Source: Oscheius sp. JU75 (Eukaryota; Nematoda; Chromadorea; Rhabditida; Rhabditidae). From it: a DNA stretch of 64,000 nucleotides. The translations under genes were made by a program, and so were the position numbers. Position 1 is the stretch's first letter; each line of letters begins with the position of its first letter. The notes under the pieces were generated by a model that searched no databases, was not told where the DNA came from, and saw only the letters and a program-made list of their open reading frames with translations. Location of the stretch: positions 8,246,001 through 8,310,000 of the forward strand of contig JASJZC010000001.1 of the NCBI GenBank assembly GCA_037178855.1. Reading direction: 5' to 3'. This document shows, piece after piece, positions 1-9,449 of this stretch.

Positions 1-135
1 AGAAAAAAGAAGGTAGAACGTTTTGAAAAAGAACTCGGAGAAATTATTGGCCGAACGCCAATCGCACAAGCGCGCGTTGCTTTGAAAGTGCGTAGATTTC
101 ACTCCAATTTTATTGCAGGATCTTTTTTTAAGTAA
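1..135 (+). CDS. Possible last exon of a gene cut by the window edge
   Basis: An open frame with no start codon runs from base 1 to a TAA at 133-135 and encodes about 44 residues rich in Lys, Arg and Glu. The frame looks protein-like (a basic and charged N-terminal half, then a GRTPIAQARVALKVRRF stretch), but I recognise no family. The bases just before the stop (AA|GTAAGA) also form a good splice donor, so translation could instead continue into a later exon. Nothing upstream is visible, so this may be noise. Confidence 0.25.
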   Translation, partial: RKKKVERFEKELGEIIGRTPIAQARVALKVRRFHSNFIAGSFFK

Positions 136-520
136 GAGAGGTGTAAATTTATGAAAAAAAGAAGTCGCGGGCAGTAATGTTTGATAGACAAGCTTTTATC
201 GATTTCGATGGCATTTGGCTGGGTACAATTTAAAAGTTTTGCTGTTTGAACAATGTTGTCTCTTTAGGACATTGAGTCCAACATTAGTGCTATAAAAGTA
301 GGGTATGAAGTACGAAAAAAAGGAATGTAGAAATCCGGAAACGAAACAAAGTATTGAGTTTGGGTCTGTTTGAATGCGCGCACAATCTTAGTTAGTTACG
401 ACCGTAATACCGGGATAAATCTCTACTTGTCTTCATTTACTCCAGCTGTTTCCTTTCTCATCACCTTCCCCCTTAACCTAAAGTTGTTGCAGAAACATAA
501 CATAAAGAAGTAGCCGCAGA
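136..520. other. Intergenic, no feature seen
   Basis: AT-rich spacer ahead of the dynactin p27 gene. I see no conserved reading frame, RNA gene or strong repeat. The last bases before the next start codon end in CCGCAG, a splice-acceptor-like triplet 1 nt before the ATG. Confidence 0.4.
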
Positions 521-1210
521 ATGGTCAGCACACCCAGTGCAGCTAAAAAGTAAGCGGTTTCTCATTTCGCGGAACCTCGTTTTAGCATCACTTTCCATCC
601 ATCAGCCATAATTTGCGTAGAGGCCGTCATCGAGGGCGAAGTGACCATCGGAGCCGGGACTATCATTCATCCATTCGCCATTATTCGAGCCACGAAGGGA
701 CCTATCGTCATTGGAGAGAACAACAACATTGACGAGCGATGTGTGATTGAAAATATGTGGGTCCCTTCCTATTTTTTGCATTGAGTAAGCCTTTTTTCAG
801 AAGCGAGGGCCAAATCATGATCATTGGTGATGAGAACATTATGGAAAACGGAGCACACATCCAGGCCTCCAGCATCGGCAACAAGAATTGCATTCACGGA
901 AAGAGCAAAGTCGGTCCCGGGGTCATTATCAGTCAGTTTTAATTATTTTGTGCTAGTTTCCACTATAGGCAACGGCTGCTCAATCGGCCCCAAATGTCAA
1001 CTAATGGAGAAGGGATCGATTCCGGAGAAGACGGTCATCTGGGGAGCTGAAAATCGTCGACGAATCGCTCACGACTATCTGGAGGTTTGTATTTCTTCTT
1101 TTTTTTTGCCACAACATCTTCTTCTTCAGTCATTTTTGCCCCACTTTGAACAGTACAGGAAGATGCTACCGAGCTATCATCACATCCACCGACATTCTTC
1201 GAAAAATTGA
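521..1210 (+). CDS. DCTN6: Dynactin subunit 6 (p27)
   Basis: Subunit of the dynactin pointed-end complex, which helps dynein bind cargo. Exons by frame and splice signals: 521-549, 586-756, 801-931, 969-1084 and 1130-1210; introns are 36-45 nt. The product (about 174 aa, human about 190) is a left-handed beta-helix built of hexapeptide repeats: VIEGEVTIGAGTIIHP, GPIVIGENNNIDERCVI, MIIGDENIMENGAHIQ, then NGCSIGPKCQL and IPEKTVIWGAENRRR. These align by memory with human p27, including the C-terminal LPSYHH motif. The acceptor at 968 was preferred to an earlier AG because it leaves no insertion relative to the family. The gene converges on RPF2. The start is the first ATG in frame, directly after a CAG that could be a trans-splice site. 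Confidence 0.9.
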
Positions 1211-1426
1211 TATTGCCGTTGTAAATTTTTTTTTAAATAATAAACGTACGTAAAATCATGCTCTTCCAGTTAAAAGTGAAATACTGGAGCGATTTTTGAA
1301 CAGACTATACGCAATCAGAAATGTTAACTACAAACATCTTCCAGCTCGTGCTCTTTTTGTGATGAACGAATTTAATAGCACAACAAGAACAGGAACAATG
1401 AGATAACAGATTTTGAAAACGGGAGA

Positions 1427-2650
1427 TTACTCGTCCATCTCCTCTTGCTCGCCATCGTCTCCGGAAAAGTCTCCTTCTTCTTCTCCGCCAGCAGCAGCTG
1501 GAGTATCCTTCGTCTTTCGAAGAGCCTTGACTTTTCTACAAAGGGAAGGGTACAAAGAAGAAGGAGTAAAACCTTGTCTGAATAGCATCCGTGTTCTGCT
1601 TGCCGACATGGACACGAGCCAGCTGTGTGCCGAAGACGTCCTCGCTCATGTTCTTTCTGCGCTTTGCCTGAAATGTAGACTGAGGAAAAGACGAGAAAAG
1701 AACGCACCATCAGAGCCTTCGGCTTCCTCAAGGCCGTCTTGTACAGACTGTCGTCGGCGAGTTTCTTCCTGCCGACAGCAAAATCGATGGACGGGCCGAT
1801 CTCCTCCAATTCCACTCGTGGCGTAGATGTGGCCGACTTCTTGAGGATTGTCTTGTAGACACGCATCAGAATCTTCTCGTCTTTTGTACTGAACGAGATC
1901 ACGGTCTCGAGGCCCTGGAGACGGACCTAAGTGGCTGAGTTTTAAAATTGTTGTTGAAGAAAACGAACGTGATCGATTTTGGGGCCGCGGAAGAAGTCGA
2001 CGAGAACGTTTCCGATGCGATTGAAGGTCGGATCCGAGTCGAATTCGGCCCCTTCGAGAAGAATACATGGCTTCGAGCCGAGTGTGGCCTTTTCTCCCTA
2101 AAAATGTGATATTAGAAAGAAAGATAATCAAAGAAACTGACCTCGAATTCACTGGAAGGCTTGTAGTTTTGGACGAGAAGCTCAACCATGTCCAGCAAGT
2201 TGCCGTCGTACATTCGGCCGAAGATCAGGCTGTTTGGGTGCTTTTTGGAGTTGCTGCCTGGAAAATTACGGGTTTGGGATGTTGATCGATGAACTAGATG
2301 AATAGGGAAAACGAACAAAAAATGGGTCAGACGTACCGAAGGCGAATAGAGATGTATCGAATTTGCTGGAGAACCGTTCGAATGGCGTCACGTCTTCGAA
2401 AGGATGGAACGGGTTGTGTCTAGAATTAACTTTTATTGATAAAACGAACAGAAAAATCGCACCTTTTCAGCTGTTGAACGAGAGGCTTTTTGAGCTGGAA
2501 GAAATCCTTCAGAACGGAGGAGAGTGCCTCGGTCGTCTTGCCTCCTTTGATGATGAGCGCCGTCTTGTCATTTTCCACCGTCTTCGGGGCTCTGTCGTCC
2601 AAAATACGCTTTCCACGGCGTGTCTTCGTCCTCAAAACGGGACGAACCAT
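1427..2650 (-). CDS. RPF2: Ribosome production factor 2 (Brix domain)
   Basis: Nucleolar Brix-domain protein that works with RRS1 to bring 5S RNP into pre-60S ribosomes. Seven exons fit: 2463-2650, 2337-2419, 2142-2257, 1969-2097, 1708-1926, 1573-1667 and 1427-1535, giving about 312 aa (human 306). Visible family motifs are the N-terminal KTRRGKRILDDRAPK and LIIKGGKT, the Brix signatures PNSLIFGRMYDGNLLDMVEL and VDFFRGPKIDHVRLQGLE, RVELEEIGPSIDF, and a conserved YKTALRKPKAL followed by a VHVGKQ...IQTR stretch. The tail is acidic, as is common in this family. The start follows TTTTCCAG by one base, a likely SL trans-splice acceptor. Confidence 0.93.
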
Positions 2651-3187
2651 TCTGGAAAAGAGAATATGATCTCAGATAAGCAATATATAAAGAAAGATCA
2701 TCGAATTTCGCAAGCTAGAGAAGAAAAGCCAAGATAATCTATTTGTCGGATGCTCCAAATTGGTTTGCTTCTAAAAAAAAACGGAAAAACGGTGTGGAAA
2801 ACTACAAAATAGGATATTTCTCTAATGAAAAAAAGATGTACTGCTTGGCCGCACGGTTTTCTGCCGTCGATGCTGAAGCGTTGCAAAACTTATGATGGCT
2901 ATCGTGCAGAATAACTTGCAAGCGAAATATCGTGCAAAAAAAGGAAAAGGCAAAGGGAAACAATGTAAGTTAGTAGAAAAGTATTTTTGAACTGCGTCAA
3001 ATTTCGCGCTGTTTTTCCTTTTTGAAATTGGCGGTAACTTTAAAAAAAGTGGTATTATTTTGTTCAGACTTTGCTTCGGAGAAGTTCTATAAAACTTGAC
3101 TATTTATTGCAGCAGTGTGATTAAACCATTTGTTTCATAAAATAATTTGTTGTTTGAGATCAAGCAGAGACGGATCCATCTTCTCCT
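2651..3187. other. Intergenic between beta-glucuronidase and RPF2
   Basis: AT-rich spacer on the same transcriptional axis as its two flanking minus-strand genes. No reading frame or RNA gene is convincing. It would hold the 3' UTR and polyadenylation site of the beta-glucuronidase gene. Confidence 0.4.
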
Positions 3188-5482
3188 CTACCACAATTCG
3201 GCGTCCTTCTGCTCAAAGAGACTTCGGTATCGTTCCCTAAGAGTGTAGGCAGCCATCTTGGCCTGTCTCGTCCTCGTGAATACTCCCTTGTGGTTGCCGA
3301 CAGCTCGTGTGGTTGCTGAAAGCAGAATTTTGAATATTGTGATAGAATTGGATCAGTCAGGCGAACTGCGCACCAACTCTTCTGCAAGAGATAGCGCGCA
3401 GTTTGAGACTCGAAAACCCACTCATTCCAGTCATGAAATCGGCAAAGTTCCAGATCATTTCTCCCGCCAGAATCTTCTCCTTTCGGAGCTCGTCGAATGC
3501 CTGATGGGTGCGCTTGACCACGTCATTTTGGTATTGCTCCGAGAAGTCGATCGAGGGTTCCTGGTTCAGACCGGGCAGCGAGTCAGCTCCGTATTCTGTC
3601 ACCATAATGGGTCTCTTGAACGTATCGTGCCAGAGGTTGATGTCCCAGTAGACCGACTGGTTCACCCAGTCCAGATAGCCCATATCCCAGTACCATCCGT
3701 AATAGCGGTTTACGCAGATGATGTCGATTAGGTCCGCCTGGAAAGTTTTGTCTCAGTACCCTTCTGATTCATTTTTCTAGAAAGAACGATATACTTACAG
3801 TCTGATCGTTATCAAAGTTCGTCGGTCCATAGACGATAGTAACAGGTCTGGTCGGGTCAATGGCATGAGCGTAGTCGACCAGTCCTTTGAAGTACTGCCT
3901 GCTCTCCTTCTTCATCGTCTGCGGCTCATTGGCCAGACTCCACATGATGATCGAAGGATGATTGCGATCCCTGGTGACCAACTCCTCGAGCATTTGCAAA
4001 TGGAGCAGCTGGTTATTCTTCGGGAATCCCTTCAGTCCAACAGCCGGCGTTTCAGCCACGACCACGATTCCTCTCCGGTCATTCTCGTACATTCTCTCCT
4101 CGGCATAGGGATAGTGGGTGGTACGATAGCAGTTTCCTCCCATCCATTCCAACAGATTCAGATCTTTCGTCATGATGACGGGATCAAAGCCGCGTCCGTG
4201 AATCTCCGAGTCCTCGTGCATGCCGAATCCGAGACAGTAGAAGGGCTTGTCGTTGATCAGGATCTGTCTGTCCGTCCAGCTGACAGAACGGAAGCCGAAG
4301 GTCTGTCTGGAAAGATTGTCCGATGTGTTCAAGAAGAATTTACACCCACCTGTAGATGTCCACAACTTGACCGTCAGCCTTGTTGACCACGGCTGCTTGT
4401 AGAGTATAGAGATCGGCATCACCCATTCCTCTGGGCCACCAAGGGCGGATGTTGTCAATTTTTCCCTTGTTCGAAGTCCCGCGCCCCGTCCAAACTTCCT
4501 TCCCATCTGGATCACTGATCGAGACATGAAGTTCTTGGTCCGTGGCGTTCGAGTTCAGCTCCACGGTATAGGAAAACGAGCCCAGATGTTCAGCGACTAC
4601 GTGAATGTCTTCAATGTGGGTGGCTGGCAGCTTGACCAAGTTCACAGAACGCAGTATGCCGGCGTAGTTGAAGAAGTCAAAGTTTCCAATGTCTTTAAAG
4701 GCGCCTTGAGGCGTGCGGGAGAGCTGAACAGGGCGATGACGGACTGTCTCTCATTCAGAACTTACCATTCTTCCGCTCACGTTCCTCGGAGTGTAGGGCA
4801 TGTAGTTGAAGTCTCCTTGCGGGATTGTGGCCCATGAAAGGGTATTGTTCACAGCTACCGTGATCTAAATTTGGAGTTTTTACCGTCACGTTACTAAAAC
4901 ACAATGTTGGTCTGCCCGGCACGAATTCGGTTGGAGACGTCGAACTGGAAGGGAAGATGCCCGCCAACATGGTTGCCGATGAGCTCGCCATTCAAGTAGA
5001 CGTTACAAAAGTAGTTCACAGACGAGAATCTTAAACGAGAAAAAATCTTTTTGCACTCGATGACCGGGACTAATCTCTGCGCGGAAAAATGCACTGTTGA
5101 TCTTGTACCGACCTTGATTCAAACTCTTACCTCAGAAAGAGCGTCTTTCCAGCTACGGACGACGGCATCACCTCCTTTCTCTGATACCAAACCCAGCCGA
5201 CATGGTCTCTTAGCTCGGCATCAACCGTCAGATCATTGTAGGCACTCGGTACTGGCATCACAGTGTGATTTCCAAATTTGGTCAAATCCTTGGAGGACCA
5301 GCCAAGGGACTGTCCGATCTCTGTGTTGATAGGCTCTCTGACAAAGGTCCACAGTCCTGAAAGTAAGAGTAACAGTGTCTGGATTAGAACTGACCATCGA
5401 GAGAGTCATACTCTCGAATCTCATTCCTCTGAACCGATAGAAGGGCAGAGGCGCCGTGTAGCACGGCCAAGATGAGAAGCAT
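3188..5482 (-). CDS. GUSB: Beta-glucuronidase (GH2)
   Basis: Lysosomal or secreted enzyme that removes terminal beta-D-glucuronic acid from glycosaminoglycans (EC 3.2.1.31). Eight exons fit: 5395-5482, 5131-5356, 4903-5029, 4766-4864, 4350-4723, 3799-4306, 3422-3737 and 3188-3315, about 621 aa (human 651). The start gives a clear signal peptide (MLLILAVLHGASA). Domains in order: sugar-binding jelly roll (HVGWVWYQRKE, HVGGHLPFQFDVS, FNYAGILRSV), Ig-like beta-sandwich, then the TIM barrel with NGKPFYCLGFGMHEDSEIHGRGFD. The acid/base Glu lies in HPSIIMWSLANEP and the nucleophile Glu in VTEYGADSLPG. Both catalytic residues are intact. The C-terminus GNHKGVFTRTRQAKMAAYTLRERY matches the family. 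The codon after TTTCAG|AG is the start, again an acceptor-like context. Confidence 0.94.
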
Positions 5483-7782
5483 CTCTGAAACATTTCTGGT
5501 TACAGTCGAGAAGGGACGACAGACGGGGCAAGAAGTTGGCAACAATGGCATAATTGTGGTCTTGGTAAAAGAAAACGAATTGCCAAAGGGGGTAATCGGG
5601 TAGCGCTACTGGAGAAAAAACCGGGGCTGCTGCTAGCGAGAGCGTGTCACGACCTTGGCACCGGGTAACAGGCAGAGAGGACGGATTTAGTCGCGCCGTG
5701 AACCCGGTGAGGACGTCGAGATCCACGTGAGTGGGTTACAAGTTTCAAAAACGAATTACAGGAATCGAACCCTGTAGGCCAAACCAAATAGAAGTTCAGA
5801 GAACTTAGATGCAAGAAAAGAGCCGCTTCCTCGAAAGACAACAAAGGTATCGGAAGTGCGCACGAAATTTGAGAGCCTTGATCAGTGTCAACAAGTATTC
5901 GAAGGAGAAAGCCGAAAAACAGATGACCTCCTGGGCTTCTTTACGCGTTCAATTTGCAGAAAAGCGGAAAAGTATCGATAGTTGGATGGTCATCGGGGTC
6001 ACAAGAACAGAACACAGTTTTCAGGTCTAGTTGTACATTTCTGTGTGTCCGTCTGTCTGGAGTCCTAATTGGCAATTTGTTACACATACTTTGTGACAGC
6101 AACTACTCTTTGCAAGTCAAGTCAGTTTGGGAGATGCATCCCTGTGAGAACATTGCTACTGGCAGGGTAGCTCGACTGGAACAGCATTTATCTGTAGCGA
6201 GCTCCAACGCGGCACCAGCCAAACTTGTATCAAAAAGAAGCATTTCATTTGTTGGTAACACCAATGACTCTTTGAGAAGCTTTAAATGCTCTGAAGAAGG
6301 AACTTGCCATTCATCAGTTCTGAATTATGCGGTAATAATATAGAGAGAGCGAGAGAGCATTGTTGTGGTCTCACAAAAGAAATTCAATTTCTTTCTGATC
6401 GATAGGAAAGAAGGACTAAGGATCGAACTAAAGTGAAAAGGTTCTTGTTGTGACAACAAGACTATCAGATCACTCTCCTCGCACTGAACACTGATCGCCT
6501 CTTGTCACCTCAATGGGCTTGTTTTGAGTGACCAAGAAGAGGCGGCCAAATGGCATGAGAGTGTAACCTCTTCGAACTAGGGGAACAATTCTTTTTAGAG
6601 AATGACCGATGGGACTGCCAGCTGTGATGAGCAGTCTCTTGAACTCAAAGAACAAGAGAGACTCTGGAACCGAGGATACAATCTAAAGGGAGAAAGTCAG
6701 TTAACCAGGTTGCAGATGACCGATTGTCTCTCTCTCTCGATCAACAGAAAGCGGAGAGCGACGGAAACTAGCCCGAGAGACATGGCTATCACTGGACATC
6801 GGTCTCCTGGAACGGCACGCCTCTCTCTCTTCCAACTTTTCGAACAAGATAAGAACAACATGCGCCCTTTCCGCTTCGACAAACTACCCGAAACTACTAT
6901 AGTAATGGGATTATGAGCACACGTAGTGGAAATGGCGGAAGCGTCTCGGAAAATGAGTAGTTTTGGGGGTTGTGTAGAACACGAGAGAGTCGGAAATGGA
7001 AGAAAAAGAGTGCGGCAGTTTGTCATCATCAGTTCCACGACTCTGCCTAGTTTGCTGGATCGGTACGTTAGGGACATTGTCCTGTTGACAGGTTTTTTCC
7101 TACAACTGCTGTTCTCGAAGAGAAGTATCAGTAAGCCTAGTTCTTTCTTGCGGTAGCAGTACCGTATTCCAGGAACAGTACTCCCAGTACTGTTAAGCGT
7201 CAGCTCTCCTTGTACTAACATTTTAGCAAGTTCAGACGGGAACGGGTACTATAACTACTACTATAAGTACTACTGTATTTACGGTACTGATACGGTAAGA
7301 AACACAATGGGTGCTACAGTACCAGTAAGATTACACAACTGTTCCTTTAGAAATAATATTTTATAATATTTGGAGTGGGGTTCCTAAAGTTTCTATCCTG
7401 AGCCAGCAAACACCAAAAAACCACAAATCCGTCGGTGGCGATCAAACCTGGACCGTCCGGCGCTATCCACTAAACACCATGAGGGCACGGCGGTAGCCGA
7501 AAATAATTTGTTGGCGGGCTGTGTTTTCGGCTTCGAGCCCATGTGCACGTTTCTCGTTTTGCTCAAGCCGAGGCTACATACAGACGCACAGACACGGTTC
7601 TTCTTTAATTGAATGGTTGAGTTTCTAAGCAGTTCTTGACCATCTTTTATCAGTACTAGGCTCAGAACTTGCTGATAGCCAGATTAGGTTTCCTATCCAT
7701 ATTTAGACAAGACCCGTGTATCTGGAAGAGTAGTGCTCTTACGAATCTGACAGTATAGAATCTTTATTAGTATCAAGGAAGA
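5483..7782. other. Intergenic 2.3 kb, mostly unexplained
   Basis: Only short unconvincing reading frames on both strands. Around 7140-7330 the sequence is full of short AGTAC, GTACT and GGTAC words. At 5753-5775 a T-arm-like string (GGTTCGATTCC on the minus strand) stands alone without a D-arm. A shortened tRNA-like element lies at 7430-7495. No RNA gene could be folded with confidence by eye. Confidence 0.4.
7430..7495 (-). repeat. Truncated tRNA-like element
   Basis: On the minus strand a D-arm/A-box-like word (TGTTTAGTGGATAGCGC) is followed about ten bases later by a T-arm/B-box-like word (GGTTTGATCGCC). The spacing is too short for a complete anticodon arm, so this cannot be a working tRNA. 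The surrounding bases begin GCCGTG and end near CACCGACGG, loosely like a tRNA acceptor stem. It is one of several tRNA-derived sequences in the window. Confidence 0.4.
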
Positions 7783-8341
7783 TTATGGCTCGCAATCGAG
7801 GCATTGACAGGTGAAGCCGTCACAGAAGGGAGTATGGCAGGCCTGAAATCTACGGTCTCGACAATAAGGTATCTTACCAAGCTGTAACAATAGTCGCCGC
7901 AGGAGAAATCGTCACAGCCCTGTCTCTTGAATCTCTTCTGCTGACAGCCGTCGCATTTACATTGGTCGAAAAGACAGCTTCCAGTTGTGCAGCCCTAAAT
8001 TTTGTGTGGTGGAGGATGACTAGGAGGCTGTATAGACACCATTGATGTTGGGAAGTTTCAATCGTGGGAGACACCTAGTATATTTCACTGCGCGCCACCC
8101 CAGTCTACGTATCTACTTCGACAGCTAGAGTGACAGTCACCAGAGATGATCGGAAAGCTTCTTTGACCCTATGTGATGAAGCAGTTGGTAAGCAGTGTTT
8201 TCCAGCCGCCTCCCGCAATTGAGCTGGTAGTCTCTTCACCTGCTTGGCGCACTGTATATTACAGTCCAGGAAAGCACAGTTAGCCTGTACTGTGCCGCAG
8301 ACAGCCAGGAAGACCACGAGGGAAAGAAGAAGGTGTTGCAT
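7783..8341 (-). CDS. Small secreted cysteine-rich protein
   Basis: I do not recognise the family. The first exon starts at 8341 with a clear signal peptide (MQHLLLSLVVFLAVCGTVQA), then NCAFLDCNIQCAKQ. Two further exons, about 7870-7993 and 7783-7842, follow phase-0 junctions: GCTTGSCLFDQCKCDGC...FKRQGCDDFSCGDYCYSL, then ACHTPFCDGFTCQCLDCEP and a TAA at 7783-7785. The mature protein is dense in cysteine (about 20), often in CxC or CxxC pairs, so a disulfide-rich extracellular or metal-binding peptide is likely. The end of exon 1 is uncertain: two phase-0 donors (after SSL or after AVE) are possible. Unlike the housekeeping genes here it has a TATA box rather than an acceptor before the ATG. 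Confidence 0.65.
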
Positions 8342-8373
8342 GTTGCTGCTATTCTCCTCGGTCCCCCTCTCCG

Positions 8374-8380
8374 TTTTATA
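8374..8380 (-). promoter_or_regulatory. TATA box of the cysteine-rich gene
   Basis: TATAAAA on the minus strand, about 33 nt upstream of the ATG at 8341, inside GGTATAAAACGG. If used, transcription would start almost at the start codon, giving a very short 5' UTR, typical of highly expressed secreted-protein genes. Confidence 0.55.
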
Positions 8381-8381
8381 C

Positions 8382-9449
8382 CCATTTCCAGCATAAATTT
8401 ATTGTAAACACGTCCTCGTCAGCCCGTTTTAGTACCGCTAAATAGTCTGTTGTTGGCTGGTTTTGATCCTCTATTGTCCCGCGAGCAAACAGCTGGTCAG
8501 CCATCTCTTATCAGCCCTGACTCACCGCCAATTTTGGATACTGGAGAAAACAGTCAGTTCTGATCATTTCTGTCTCACTTTTAGTCACGAACTGTCCTTC
8601 CAGCATATCGTTTGCTGAATTTGTGGTGCCGTCACGAAAACAAATGCGTTAAAGTAGTGCCCTTTTTAATATTCAATTTTATTGCCAGGGCGCAGTTTAA
8701 GCTGATTCCATTGGCCGGTATCTTCTCTCGCGACCCTAGTCCTATTTTGCCCCAGCTCGTACGTTAAACAATCCTGGCTTTGGTCCTCCTGGGGGCTGAC
8801 GGCTTTCCTTGGTCGCCATTCGAGTACTCTTCTTGTCCAAGTGTCTTCGTTGATCAGAATTTTCGCAGAATTTCACTCTTTCTTTGAATTCATCTTCTTC
8901 TTATGTCTGGGTTCCTTGTCTTTTCCAAAGCCGTTTGTTGGTTCTTCTAACCAGCAATGTTACTCCAAGAAATCTTCGGAGCATCTTCCTCTGGGCTACC
9001 ACTAGCTTTTCACTGTCGCTTTCCCTCAGAGTTCATGTTTCAATCGTGTAGAGTCGGGCTGGTTCGATACAAGTGGCGATTGTGCGGTTTTTTAACGTTC
9101 TTCGTTGTGAGTGTGCTCTTTTTTTTTAACAAACCATATTTAGTGTGACCTGGGCTTCCGTCCAGGCTAGATAATCACACTTTGTACAGACCAGGATTAT
9201 GCAAAAAAAGTTGTATATTTTCCGCACACTTTTAAATGCACAAAACAACAGGTTCTCTGGATTATACATGAAAAATAGAAGTGTTATAGCTACCAGTCTT
9301 TGAACTACATTCAATGGAAGTATTTTACCAGAAGGGAGGAGCACCATAGATCCTTTCAACATCTACGCGTAACTACGTTGTTTTAGAATTTCAGAACAGT
9401 TGGGTGACCCGCAAGATTTCCAGCATCGTTTTTGGCCGGTAAGTGTGAA
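8382..9449. other. Intergenic, no feature seen
   Basis: About 1.1 kb between the polyprenyl synthase 3' end and the cysteine-rich gene promoter. Short open frames are present on both strands but none has protein-like composition or family resemblance. Confidence 0.35.

Noticed and set aside
6602-7221. Overlapping open frames on both strands in the 5.5-7.8 kb gap
   Set aside because: Composition is not protein-like, no motif or splice chain is visible, and the two strands are equally open.
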